From contig NZ_JAEKJZ010000006.1 of NCBI RefSeq assembly GCF_017309185.1, positions 310,001-374,000 of the forward strand: 64,000 nucleotides of DNA, read 5' to 3'. A program made the position numbers and the translations under genes. The notes beneath the pieces are model-generated. The model was not told the DNA's origin and did no database searches. It saw nothing but the letters and a program-made list of their open reading frames with translations. This DNA comes from Roseibium aggregatum. Lineage in GTDB: Bacteria > Pseudomonadota > Alphaproteobacteria > Rhizobiales > Stappiaceae. Shown here in pieces: positions 17,808 through 26,078 of the stretch (the stretch's first letter is position 1; each line of letters begins with the position of its first letter).

Positions 17808-18395
17808 ATGGCGTTCGTCGTCTGGCCAAGGGGGGCATGGAACGCTGGTGTGCTCCGTGCAGCCTTGCTTGCCGGCATGGTGTTGGCCGGATGGGCGGCC
17901 CCGCTTCACGCGCAAGGCGTGCCCGAACCGGACGGCTACCGGGACGAACCCTACCGTGGGCCTGTCCCGGAGACGCTCGAGGGTGGCACGGTGGTTTCGA
18001 CCGAGGAGGCCCACGCACTCTGGGAGGCCGGAGAGACGGCTTTCATTGACGTTCTGCCCCGCGCGCCAAAGCCGAAGAACCTGCCTGCGGGCACGATCTG
18101 GCGCGACAAGCCCCGCCTTTCCATCCCGGGGAGCCTGTGGCTGCCCAATGTCGGGTATGCGCGGATTGCCGAGCCGACCGCGGATTATTTCAGGTCGGGT
18201 CTTGAGAAGGCCACCGGCGGTGACATGACGCATTCCGTCCTGTTCTTTTGTCTCGACGAATGCTGGATGTCCTGGAACGCCGCAAAACGAGCCCTGGAGT
18301 ACGGATACGAGACCGTCTACTGGTTCCCGGAGGGGACCGATGGCTGGACGTTCGACGACTTTCCGGTCGAAGAGATCAAGCCTGAGCCGCATTGA
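17808..18395 (+). CDS. PQQ-catabolism-associated rhodanese-like 'CXXCW' protein
   Basis: A 195-residue exported protein (signal peptide through LHAQ, about residue 36) with a rhodanese-like fold. It belongs to the family named after a Cys-Cys-Trp motif near PQQ dehydrogenase genes. The motif here reads FFCLDECWMSWNAAKRA, so three residues separate the cysteines. The rest (STEEAHALWEAGETAFIDVLPRAPKP and IPGSLWLPNVGYA) matches a rhodanese frame. Its function is not established; it could handle sulphur or redox chemistry with the SoxYZ-like carriers. It ends 17 bases before the convergent SoxYZ-like gene. Confidence 0.85.
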   Translation: MAFVVWPRGAWNAGVLRAALLAGMVLAGWAAPLHAQGVPEPDGYRDEPYRGPVPETLEGGTVVSTEEAHALWEAGETAFIDVLPRAPKPKNLPAGTIWRDKPRLSIPGSLWLPNVGYARIAEPTADYFRSGLEKATGGDMTHSVLFFCLDECWMSWNAAKRALEYGYETVYWFPEGTDGWTFDDFPVEEIKPEPH

Positions 18396-18411
18396 TGTGC
18401 GCTATGGCTTC

Positions 18412-19239
18412 TCAGTAATCGGCCAGCACCCGCTCTACCTCCGACGTCGTCCCGTCAGTGTCGGTCAATTGAGCCCTTACGCGTTTCGTGCCTGTCGGGA
18501 CCGTTACGGTGACTTGAGGGTTTTCACTCAGCGAAATACTGCCCGTCATGGTGACAAAAGGGGCGCCGTTCAGGTCGATGTCCAGGGTCTCGACGTAGCG
18601 CATAGGGATGTAAAGCAGTGAAATCTGGTCCCTTTGCATCCCGGAGTGGCTCGGGTGGCTCATCTTGACGTCGAGCGCGAGATCATTCGGCCGGCCTGCG
18701 CGCAGGTTCCGGACCAAACTGGCGGCATCCTCACGAGGTCTGAGGACCAGTTCCATCTGACCGAGGGTGGCGAGCGCTTTCTCCGGATCGGTACCCGGAG
18801 GCGCTGCACAGGCCCCCTGACCGGAGGTCTTGACGAAGGTCTCCGCAACGAACAACTGGCCGTTTTCCAGCTCACCGACCACGTGAACAGGCGTTGCGCC
18901 GTTGAAGCGCATGGTCGCGGCAAATTCAAATGTGGCAAGCGGCTGGGCGAAACTCAGCTCGGCGGAGACCGGCATCGGATTTTCGTCCAGGATCAGGTGC
19001 AAACCCTTGAATGCGTGCCCTTCCGGCGCGGCCAGGCGAACGACCAGATCGGTACGGGCATCGTTGCCGGTCCGGTAAGGGGCGTCGATGCTGATCACGT
19101 CATCGGAAACAGCGAGGAAGCGGTCGCCGAACAGTTCCGAGCGCAGGCCCGGCCAACTGGCTTCGGCCGAAGCCGCAGGAACGGAATAAAGCGCTGCGAG
19201 GACGAGGGCGGCGGCGGCCGGACGGATCAAGGATTTCAT
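18412..19239 (-). CDS. Quinoprotein-associated SoxYZ-like carrier protein (copy 2)
   Basis: A 275-residue exported protein (signal peptide about MKSLIRPAAAALVLAALYSVPAASA). It has the same SoxY-SoxZ fused layout as the protein at 9176: IDAPYRTGNDARTDLVV, LHLILDENPMPVSAELSF, KMSHPSHSGMQRDQ and GSISLSENPQVTVTV. The single linker Cys is in SGQGACAAPP. The ATG at 19239 overlaps the stop of the propeller gene (ATGA), so it is the last gene of a four-gene minus-strand operon starting near 21276. An ATG at 19263 is possible but gives a poorer signal peptide. Confidence 0.87.
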   Translation of the reverse strand: MKSLIRPAAAALVLAALYSVPAASAEASWPGLRSELFGDRFLAVSDDVISIDAPYRTGNDARTDLVVRLAAPEGHAFKGLHLILDENPMPVSAELSFAQPLATFEFAATMRFNGATPVHVVGELENGQLFVAETFVKTSGQGACAAPPGTDPEKALATLGQMELVLRPREDAASLVRNLRAGRPNDLALDVKMSHPSHSGMQRDQISLLYIPMRYVETLDIDLNGAPFVTMTGSISLSENPQVTVTVPTGTKRVRAQLTDTDGTTSEVERVLADY

Positions 19240-20231
19240 TGGCTGCTTGGCGCTTCCTGACATGGCACATCTCCCTTTGGAAACTCATGTATGAACCTTC
19301 CGACCGCGCGTGGACCGTCGCCGGTCCCGATCTCGCCGACAACGTCGAGCGACGCGGGATCGATCAGGCTGACCGTGTTGGAAAACCAGTTTGCCAGGAC
19401 GATCATGCTGCCGTCGGGTGTCACGTCGATCCCCTCGGGCGCTTCGCCGACCTCTAGGGTTTCTGTGCGGTTGAAATCGGACAGCCGGTAGACGCTTACG
19501 GTGTCCGCATACTGGTCGGTGGCGAAAGCCTGTCCGCCGGCGAAGGCTATGCCGTAGGGGCGTTCGCCAACCGGCACCGTGGCAGTGACGGTCGCGGTTA
19601 GCGGATCGATGATCGAGATGTCGTTCGAGCCGACATTGGCCGCATGGATGCGTCCCTGCGGATCCTCGGCGATACCGAAGGGGCGCTCTCCGACCGTGAC
19701 GCGGGCGCGAAGCGTTCCGGCAGGCAGCTCGAAGATCGACACCTGATTTGAATCCCGGTCGGCGGAGGCGAGCCAGCTTCCGTCCGCCGCGACCACCAGT
19801 CCGGCCGGCGCGCTGCCGGTTTCAAGTTCTCCGATGCGTGAAAGATCCTGCGCATCGAGAACGAAGACGCGGGCGTTGTACCAGTCGGAGACGAAGACGA
19901 GACCGGCCCGAGGCGCGGTTGCCACGCCAAGAGGCCCGCCAGGCAACCGGGCTTCCGCGAGGAGCGCACAGCTTGCAAGCGAAAACCGGCGAACGGTCTT
20001 GGTTTCGGGGCTTACGGTATAGAAGGCGTCGAATGCGGGGCTGACCGCGATGCCTGCGGGGTTGCCGTCAACCGGAAGCCGGCGGACTTCGCGTCTGCTG
20101 TCGATATCGAGAACGCTGACATCGGAACTGGACTGATTGGTGACGTAGGCGAAGGAACCGGCGGCAGCCGGAGCCGCCGCCAGGAGCAAGGTGAGGAAAC
20201 ACCCGGTACCGAATTTACTGTGTTTTCTCAA
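19236..20231 (-). CDS. Exported YVTN-type beta-propeller protein
   Basis: A protein of about 331 residues with repeated YVTN-like blades (FAYVTNQSSSDVSVLDIDSRREV, VFVSDWYNARVFVLD, RIHAANVGSNDISIIDP, AFATDQYADTVSVYRL, MIVLANWFSNTVSLIDP). These predict a seven-bladed periplasmic propeller. I prefer a TTG at 20231, which gives a clean signal peptide (MRKHSKFGTGCFLTLLLAAAPAAAG) and a 17-base overlap with the upstream gene; another TTG at 20285 is possible. It may bind a protein partner or cofactor of the quinoprotein system. A second propeller of this class lies at 22623. Confidence 0.82.
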   Translation of the reverse strand: MRKHSKFGTGCFLTLLLAAAPAAAGSFAYVTNQSSSDVSVLDIDSRREVRRLPVDGNPAGIAVSPAFDAFYTVSPETKTVRRFSLASCALLAEARLPGGPLGVATAPRAGLVFVSDWYNARVFVLDAQDLSRIGELETGSAPAGLVVAADGSWLASADRDSNQVSIFELPAGTLRARVTVGERPFGIAEDPQGRIHAANVGSNDISIIDPLTATVTATVPVGERPYGIAFAGGQAFATDQYADTVSVYRLSDFNRTETLEVGEAPEGIDVTPDGSMIVLANWFSNTVSLIDPASLDVVGEIGTGDGPRAVGRFIHEFPKGDVPCQEAPSSQ

Positions 20232-20754
20232 AACGGGAACCGAGAGCGTCGAGGCCGGCCTTGTAGACGCCCGTGACCGCGGCAATCGCGGCTTCGTCGT
20301 TCAGGTTTTCGGGCGGGTCGTTGTTGGGATAGCCACGATAGAACGCGCCGCGCCACTCGATCAGCGATCCGCCACTATCGGTCGGCTTGACCGTCAGGTG
20401 CGAGGAGTAATTGGTGACCGGCAGGACCGAGACTTCCACCGCGGTGATCCGGTAGGAATAGCTCCGCTTTTCGTCGCTGTACTTGTAAAGAACTTCCGAA
20501 ATCGTCGGGCCACCTTCTTCGCCGAGGGTCAGAACCCGTGTGGCATCGATCTCATTGCCGCCTTCCCCGGTGGTTGAAAACACCGCCGGATGCCAGCTCA
20601 TGTCCTGGAAGTTTCCGATTGCCGCCCAGACTTCGTCGGGCGGGGCCGCGACCTCGGTCGAAAGCGTGATTTTCTGCCGGGTCGGTCCGTGAGCGGAGAC
20701 TGTTGCCGGAATCAGGCACAGTATGGCGAGCAGTATAAAGCGCAGCGGGCGCAT
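20215..20754 (-). CDS. MxaD-like SRPBCC family exported protein
   Basis: A 179-residue exported protein (signal peptide MRPLRFILLAILCLIPATVSA) with an SRPBCC/polyketide-cyclase-type fold (LSTEVAAPPDEVWAAIGNFQDMSWHPAV ... RTYSYRITAVEVS-like sequence). The closest known role is MxaD, a periplasmic protein that helps methanol dehydrogenase interact with its cytochrome. It lies 12 bases after the upstream gene and overlaps the propeller gene, as part of the minus-strand operon. The assignment to the MxaD group is by context and fold, not by detailed alignment. Confidence 0.8.
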   Translation of the reverse strand: MRPLRFILLAILCLIPATVSAHGPTRQKITLSTEVAAPPDEVWAAIGNFQDMSWHPAVFSTTGEGGNEIDATRVLTLGEEGGPTISEVLYKYSDEKRSYSYRITAVEVSVLPVTNYSSHLTVKPTDSGGSLIEWRGAFYRGYPNNDPPENLNDEAAIAAVTGVYKAGLDALGSRFEKTQ

Positions 20755-20766
20755 TGAGTTCCTCCC

Positions 20767-21276
20767 TCATTGTTTGAAAAAATGATTTTTCAGGATGTAG
20801 TTCAGGCCGCGCAACCAGCTCTTGTCGGTGTTGCTGCGAATGTCGACGGCGAGCGCGCGTACCATCACGCCGGTTTCCGCCTCGCGCATCACGAGGCTGA
20901 TTGACAGGATCAGATTGGAGATTTTCCTGATTTCGCCGACGACGACGTAACGGGCGCCAAGCTCCCGCGCCAGCTTGAGTTCGCAATTGTTGCAGCGGGC
21001 AGGGTTCTTGATGGCGTCAAGCGCTTCAGCGATGGGCTCGTTGGAAAGAACCGTGAAGCCTTCCTGGGAAAGCCGGTCTCTCAGCGCCGTATTCAGGAGC
21101 TGGACACGAGCCGTCTGGTCGTCGCGCGCGCCATTATAGGCGCCCTCCGTCGACATATCGACGAAGGAGAAGCCGAGGACCGCGAGCTCGGAGTTTTTTT
21201 CCAGGACAGGGTAAGGGGTTCCGTACGCGATCGCGGACCAGAAGACGGCGATTATCGTTGTCAGAACGCGCAACAT
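20767..21276 (-). CDS. Exported DUF2380-like protein
   Basis: A 169-residue exported protein (signal peptide MLRVLTTIIAVFWSAIAYG). The mature part reads LAVLGFSFVDMSTEGA, then NTALRDRLSQEGF, then CNNCELKLARELGARYVVVGEIRKISNLILSISLVMREAETG. This pattern occurs in DUF2380-type proteins that resemble the TolB N-terminal or curli CsgG-like fold. A CxxC pair is present (CNNC). I used the inner ATG because the upstream extension lacks a signal-like character and covers the promoter. It is first in the four-gene minus-strand operon. Its function is unknown. Confidence 0.75.
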   Translation of the reverse strand: MLRVLTTIIAVFWSAIAYGTPYPVLEKNSELAVLGFSFVDMSTEGAYNGARDDQTARVQLLNTALRDRLSQEGFTVLSNEPIAEALDAIKNPARCNNCELKLARELGARYVVVGEIRKISNLILSISLVMREAETGVMVRALAVDIRSNTDKSWLRGLNYILKNHFFKQ

Positions 21277-21283
21277 GAAGGTC

Positions 21284-21324
21284 AGAATAAGCGCCGGGCA
21301 GGGTCCGGCAATAATCCTTAGGTC
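21284..21324 (-). promoter_or_regulatory. Candidate promoter of the minus-strand accessory operon
   Basis: Read on the minus strand, GAGACCTAAGG is followed by a -35 box TTGCCG (21311-21306), a 16-base spacer and TATTCT (21289-21284), close to the ATG at 21276. The upstream word resembles the ACYAAGGT element of the other three promoters but has one extra base, so this is the weakest of the four. Confidence 0.45.
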
Positions 21325-21429
21325 TCGGTTTTGCTGCACACACAGTGCTGGCATTCTGCTTCTGGAGCAAACCGGTCAGGATAATCCGGGCTCCATAAGA
21401 TGCTGGGAAGATTGGGAGGTCACCTGGCG

Positions 21430-22611
21430 ATGAGAATTTTGCGGACGCTGTTCGCTGCCTTATGCATGCTGCCGTTCGCGGTCTCCGGAGCGATGTCTCT
21501 GGAGGTCAAAAGCGGGGTGATCCGGGTCGACAGAACCAGGCCGTTGCCTGTCTCCAGGCTGGACCTGCCGCCAGAAGATCTCGGCTTTGCCGGAGCGCAA
21601 CTGGGGCTGGAAGACAATCAGACCACGGGGCGGTTTCTGGGCGTCGATTTCACGCTTGAGACCCGCGCCGTGCCGCCCGAGGAAGCGGCGGCCGCTCTGG
21701 AGGACCTGAAGGCGCAGGGCGTCAATCTCGTCGTTGTCATGGCCGATGCCGAAACGCTGCTGGATCTTGCCGGGCGGGCCGGACCGGAAGTTCTCCTCCT
21801 GAATGCGCGTGCGCCCGACGCTGTGCTCAGAAACGAGGCTTGCCGCGCCAATTTGTTGCATGTGGCTCCGAGCCGGGCGATGCGGACCGATGCGCTGATG
21901 CAATATCTCGTCTGGAAGAAGTGGCCGCGCCTGTTTCTGATCCACGGCTCCCATCCCGAAGATCGCCTTCTGGCGGAGAGCTACCGCGCGTCCGCCAGAA
22001 AATTCGGGGCGAAGATTGTCGAGGAACGGGAGTTCGTCGACACGGGCGGTGCCCGGCGGACAGATACCGGGCACGTCCAGGTTCAGCGCCAGATGCCGGT
22101 TTTCACCCAGCGGGCGGAGGAGCACGATGTGATCGTCGCGGCCGATGAATCCGACGTGTTCGCCGCGCACCTCCCCTATCACGCGTGGGACGCGCGCCCG
22201 GTTGTCGGGTCGGGGGGGCTTCTTCCGGTCACCTGGCATGCGGCCCACGAGGCCTGGGGGGCGACGCAGTTTCAACGCCGTTTCGAGCGTTTGACGGGAC
22301 GGTCCATGCGCGAAGAGGATTATCAGGTCTGGCTTGCCCTGAGGATTATCGGCGAAGCGGTGACCCGCACCGGCAAGGGCGACCCGGCTTCGCTGCGGGC
22401 CTATGCCTTGTCGGACCAGTTTGAACTCGCGGCGTTCAAGGGGCAGAAGGTGACCTTCCGGCCCTGGAACGGCCAATTGCGTCAGCCGATTCTGCTCGGC
22501 AATCGCCACGTCACGGTTTCGGTGTCGCCACAGGACGGGTTCCTGCATCAGAATTCACAACTCGACACGTTGGGGACCGACCGTCCAGAAACGACGTGCG
22601 GTGCCTTCTAG
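21430..22611 (+). CDS. ABC transporter substrate-binding protein of the PQQ alcohol-dehydrogenase system
   Basis: A 393-residue exported protein (signal peptide MRILRTLFAALCMLPFAVSGAMS) of the branched-chain-amino-acid-type binding fold (EACRANLLHVAPSRAMRTDALMQYLVWKKWPRLFLIHGS; PVVGSGGLLPVTWHAAHEAWGATQFQRRFE). It belongs to the family found with quinoprotein dehydrogenases, and the Methylobacterium lut cluster contains comparable genes for lanthanide handling. The ATG follows GGGAGGTCACCTGGCG. It begins a plus-strand run of seven genes ending at 27600. Confidence 0.83.
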   Translation: MRILRTLFAALCMLPFAVSGAMSLEVKSGVIRVDRTRPLPVSRLDLPPEDLGFAGAQLGLEDNQTTGRFLGVDFTLETRAVPPEEAAAALEDLKAQGVNLVVVMADAETLLDLAGRAGPEVLLLNARAPDAVLRNEACRANLLHVAPSRAMRTDALMQYLVWKKWPRLFLIHGSHPEDRLLAESYRASARKFGAKIVEEREFVDTGGARRTDTGHVQVQRQMPVFTQRAEEHDVIVAADESDVFAAHLPYHAWDARPVVGSGGLLPVTWHAAHEAWGATQFQRRFERLTGRSMREEDYQVWLALRIIGEAVTRTGKGDPASLRAYALSDQFELAAFKGQKVTFRPWNGQLRQPILLGNRHVTVSVSPQDGFLHQNSQLDTLGTDRPETTCGAF

Positions 22612-22622
22612 GGAGACATTTC

Positions 22623-23594
22623 ATGAAAACAGCCTGGCTGATCCTGCCGGCCCTTCTGGCAAGCGCGACCCCGTCTTTCGCCAACAAGGTCTTCGTCACC
22701 AACGAGCGCGGCAACACCGTCACGGTGCTCGACAGCGACAGCTGGGAGGTGATCGGCGAATTCCCGGCGGGCAACAGGCCGCGCGGGATTACCATCAGCC
22801 CGGACGGAAAGGAACTCTACGTCTGCGCCTCCGACGACGACACGGTGCGCGTCTTTGATCCCGAGACCTACGAGGAACTGCACACGCTGCCGTCCGGCCC
22901 CGATCCGGAACTCTTTGTCCTGCACCCTTCCGGAAATCCGCTCTATATCGCCAACGAGGACGACAACCTCGTCACCGTGGTCGATACAAAGACCCGGCAG
23001 GTGCTGGCCGAGGTGCCGGTGGGCGTCGAGCCGGAAGGCATGGCGATCCACCCGACCGGAAAATACTTCATCAACACCTCCGAAACGACCAACATGGCGC
23101 ATTTCATCGACAGCGCCAGTTACGACATCACCGACAACATACTGGTCGACCAGCGTCCGCGTTACGCGGAGTTCTCGACGGACGGAAACAAGCTTTATGT
23201 CAGCGCGGAAATCGGCGGCACGGTGACCGTGATCGATACGTCGAGCGAGGCCCCGGCCATTATCGACAAGATTTCGTTCGAGGTTCCGGGCGTGCAGCCG
23301 GAATGGCTTCAGCCGGTCGGGGTGAAGGCCACGGCGGACGGGTCGCGCGTCTTCGTGGCGCTCGGACCGGCGAACCGCGTCGCGGTGATCGACGGAGCCA
23401 CGGACGAGGTGCTCGAGTATCTCCTCGTCGGGCAACGCGTCTGGCAGATGGCCTTCACGCCGGGAGAGGAATTCCTCATCACGACCAACGGCAACTCCAA
23501 CGATGTCAGCATCATAGATGTGAAGGACGAGAAGGTGATCCGTTCGGTTCAGGTGGGCGAGCAACCCTGGGGGGTCGTCGTCGCACCGGACTGA
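22623..23594 (+). CDS. PQQ-catabolism-associated beta-propeller protein
   Basis: A 323-residue exported propeller (signal peptide MKTAWLILPALLASATPSFA) with regularly spaced blades: NKVFVTNERGNTVTVLDSD, ELYVCASDDDTVRVFDPE, PLYIANEDDNLVTVVDTKT, YFINTSETTNMAHFID, KLYVSAEIGGTVTVIDT, VFVALGPANRVAVIDG and FLITTNGNSNDVSIIDV. This is the propeller family linked to PQQ-dependent alcohol catabolism and the ABC components around it. It starts 11 bases after the preceding gene. The role is unknown; binding of a metal, metallophore or dehydrogenase is plausible. Confidence 0.87.
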   Translation: MKTAWLILPALLASATPSFANKVFVTNERGNTVTVLDSDSWEVIGEFPAGNRPRGITISPDGKELYVCASDDDTVRVFDPETYEELHTLPSGPDPELFVLHPSGNPLYIANEDDNLVTVVDTKTRQVLAEVPVGVEPEGMAIHPTGKYFINTSETTNMAHFIDSASYDITDNILVDQRPRYAEFSTDGNKLYVSAEIGGTVTVIDTSSEAPAIIDKISFEVPGVQPEWLQPVGVKATADGSRVFVALGPANRVAVIDGATDEVLEYLLVGQRVWQMAFTPGEEFLITTNGNSNDVSIIDVKDEKVIRSVQVGEQPWGVVVAPD

Positions 23595-23723
23595 GCCGGT
23601 GGCCTCGAGACTTGAGAAGCGGTCGCCGACACCGTATCGGCAGAGGACCCGGACCGGCGAACGCGTAGCGTGCCCGTTGATCGCACCGGCCCGGTCCTCC
23701 AAAGAGAAGAGGGAGGAGAAAAG

Positions 23724-24698
23724 ATGTTGAGACGGATGATTGGCGTCCTTGCCGCCGGCCTTGTCACGTTCAGCTTCATGCCTGCTGGGGCCGAAGACCT
23801 GCCGAAACTGCGCGGGGCCATGCTGGCGATCGGCACCGTGAACTGGGAAATTTCTACGATCAAGCAAAACGGGTTCGACACCGACAACGGGTTTGAACTG
23901 GTGGTCCAGGATTATGCCGACAACGGCGCGACGCGGGTGGCGCTGGAAGGCGGTGAGGCGGATGTGGCCGTCGCCGACTGGATCTGGGTGGCGCGGCAGC
24001 GGGCCGCCGGCAAGGACTATGTGTTCATTCCCTATTCGCGCGCGGTCGGCGGACTGGTCGTCAAGGCCGACAGCGGCATCGAGAAACTTCCCGATCTCGC
24101 CGGCAAGAAGATCGGCATCGCGGGCGGTCCGGTGGACAAGAGCTGGCTGATCCTGCGCGCCTATGCCCAAAAGACATACGGCATGGACCTGAAGGCGGAA
24201 ACCGAGCAGGTGTTCGGCGCGCCGCCGCTGATCTTCAAGACCGCCCTGCAGGGCGAGACGGCCGGCGCCATCAACTTCTGGCATTTCCTCGCCAAGATGA
24301 AAGCGAACGGCATGCGCGAGCTGGTCTCCGTATCGGATGCCGCCGCCGACCTCGGCCTCGACCCGGACACGCCGCTGCTCGGCTATGTTCTGAAAGGCAG
24401 CTACGTGGCGGAGCATCCGGACGTCGCGCGGGGCCTGCAGAACGCCTCGCGCGCCGCCAAGGATCTGCTGATGCGGGACGACGAGGTCTGGGAGGGCCTG
24501 CGCGCCAAGATGCGGGCGGGCAGCGACGCGGAATTCATCGCCCTGCGCGAAGGGTTTCGTGAAGGGATCCCGAATGGCGATCCGGTCGATGAGGCCGCGG
24601 CGGACCGCTTTCTGCAGCTGATGGCGGAGCTCGGCGGGGAGAAGCTTGTCGGCAAGGCAACGCGCCTCCCGGAGGGACTGTTCATCCACTTTGACTGA
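23724..24698 (+). CDS. NitT/TauT-type ABC transporter substrate-binding protein
   Basis: A 324-residue exported binding protein (signal peptide ending AGAED, about residue 24) of the SsuA/NitT/TauT fold (GTVNWEISTIKQNGFDTDNGFELVVQDYADNGATRVALEGGEADVAVADWIWVARQR is the typical first lobe, with KKIGIAGGPVDKSWL next). It follows a GGGAGGAGAAAAG ribosome site. With the permease and ATPase that follow it makes a complete importer placed inside the PQQ ABC block. The ligand cannot be read from the sequence. Confidence 0.87.
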   Translation: MLRRMIGVLAAGLVTFSFMPAGAEDLPKLRGAMLAIGTVNWEISTIKQNGFDTDNGFELVVQDYADNGATRVALEGGEADVAVADWIWVARQRAAGKDYVFIPYSRAVGGLVVKADSGIEKLPDLAGKKIGIAGGPVDKSWLILRAYAQKTYGMDLKAETEQVFGAPPLIFKTALQGETAGAINFWHFLAKMKANGMRELVSVSDAAADLGLDPDTPLLGYVLKGSYVAEHPDVARGLQNASRAAKDLLMRDDEVWEGLRAKMRAGSDAEFIALREGFREGIPNGDPVDEAAADRFLQLMAELGGEKLVGKATRLPEGLFIHFD

Positions 24699-24714
24699 CA
24701 TCCTTCAAAAGCCG

Positions 24715-25452
24715 ATGGCCGTTCGTATCCTGTCATTGGCGTCACTTTTTCTGTTCTGGATTTGCGCGGCGGTGCTGATGGACGATCCATCGGTGCTGCC
24801 GCAGCCCTGGGCTTTGGCAGGTCCCTTCGCCGCGTCCTTCGCGTCGGGCGAATTGCCCTATCATCTCGCCATGACCCTCTGGCGCGTCGTCTGGGCTTTT
24901 TTCCTGGCCATGAGTATCGGGATCGCGATCGGCTATGTCATGGGCCGGTTTCCGGCAATCGACCGCTGGCTCGATCCATGGCTCGTCGTGTTTCTCAACC
25001 TTCCGGCCCTGGTGCTGATCGTCCTGTGCTATCTGTGGATCGGACTGAACGACGTTGCCGCCATCACCGCGGTGGTTTTGAACAAGATCCCGAATGTCGC
25101 AACGGTGGTGCGCGAAGGCGCGCGGGCGCTCGATCCGCAGCTCTCGGCCATGGCACAGGTGTTTCGCATGCGGACCCTTGCCCGGCTGCGCCATGTGGTG
25201 CTGCCTCAACTGGCGCCCTTCATTGTCGCGGCCGCCCGCTCCGGAATCGCGGTGATCTGGAAGATCGTGCTGGTGGTCGAGTTCCTGGGCCGCTCGAACG
25301 GGGTCGGATTTCAGATCCACCTGTATTTCCAGCAGTTCGACGTTGCCATGGTGCTGGTCTATTCGCTGTCCTTCATCGCGGTAATGCTCGCGGTCGAATG
25401 GCTGTTCCTGCAGCCGGTCGAGCGGAGCGTGCGGCGCTGGAGGAGCGCATGA
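24715..25452 (+). CDS. NitT/TauT-type ABC transporter permease
   Basis: A 245-residue inner-membrane protein with about six membrane segments and the family's coupling-loop region (VVREGARALDPQLSAMAQVFRMRTLARLRHVVLPQLAPFIVAAARSG). It partners the binding protein upstream and the ATPase downstream, and its stop overlaps the ATPase start (ATGA). The ATG at 24715 is used; a TTG at 24691 that would overlap the preceding gene is possible. Confidence 0.88.
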   Translation: MAVRILSLASLFLFWICAAVLMDDPSVLPQPWALAGPFAASFASGELPYHLAMTLWRVVWAFFLAMSIGIAIGYVMGRFPAIDRWLDPWLVVFLNLPALVLIVLCYLWIGLNDVAAITAVVLNKIPNVATVVREGARALDPQLSAMAQVFRMRTLARLRHVVLPQLAPFIVAAARSGIAVIWKIVLVVEFLGRSNGVGFQIHLYFQQFDVAMVLVYSLSFIAVMLAVEWLFLQPVERSVRRWRSA

Positions 25453-26078
25453 TCCGGGTCGATGTGAAGAGCAAGCGGTTCGGCGCCGAGGCCGTCTTGA
25501 GCGGTATAGGATTCACGCTTGAGCAGGGCGAGACCCTGGCCATTCTCGGCCCCTCCGGCATCGGCAAGTCGACGCTGCTCCGCCTGATTGCCGGCATCGA
25601 CCGGGATTATGAGGGAACGATCGAACGTCCGGACAATATGGCGATGGTGTTTCAGGAGCCGGTGCTGCTTCCCTGGCGTTGCGCGCTGGACAACGTTACG
25701 CTGGTCCATCCCGGAATCGGTGAAAGTGCGGCGCTGGCGGCGCTGGAGCGGGTCGGCATCGCGGAAAAGGCGAAGCAGTATCCGGGGCAGTTGTCGCTCG
25801 GCCAGCAGCGACGCCTGGCGCTGGCGCGCGCCTTCGCCGGGCGGCCGGACCTGCTGGTGATGGACGAACCCTTCGTGTCGCTCGACGCGGTGACAGGCGA
25901 GGAGATGGTTGCTCTGACGGAAAACCTGATTGGCGAGACGCGGCCGGCAACGATCCTGGTCACCCATTCGGAAGACGAGGCGCGCCGTCTGGCCGGCCGG
26001 ATAATCCGGCTCGACGGTCAGCCTGCGACAATCTCGGAGGACCGGACCGTGACGGACAAAGGGAAGGGAGCGTTGTGA
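25449..26078 (+). CDS. NitT/TauT-type ABC transporter ATP-binding protein
   Basis: A 209-residue ABC ATPase. Walker A is GPSGIGKST (residues 34-42), the Q-loop is FQEPVLLPW, the signature is LSLGQQRR, Walker B is LLVMDEPFVSLD, and the H-loop His is in VTHSEDEA. The Q-loop PVLLPW pattern is typical of nitrate/sulphonate/taurine-type importers. It is rather short for the family (usually 240-260). It is coupled to the permease upstream and, by GTGA, to a second ATPase of a different type downstream. Confidence 0.9.
   Translation: MIRVDVKSKRFGAEAVLSGIGFTLEQGETLAILGPSGIGKSTLLRLIAGIDRDYEGTIERPDNMAMVFQEPVLLPWRCALDNVTLVHPGIGESAALAALERVGIAEKAKQYPGQLSLGQQRRLALARAFAGRPDLLVMDEPFVSLDAVTGEEMVALTENLIGETRPATILVTHSEDEARRLAGRIIRLDGQPATISEDRTVTDKGKGAL

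Noticed and set aside
22608..24701. A 697-codon open frame antisense to the propeller and binding-protein genes
   Set aside because: Both sense genes are well supported by signal peptides, ribosome sites and family motifs; the antisense product is His/Arg-rich without a domain.
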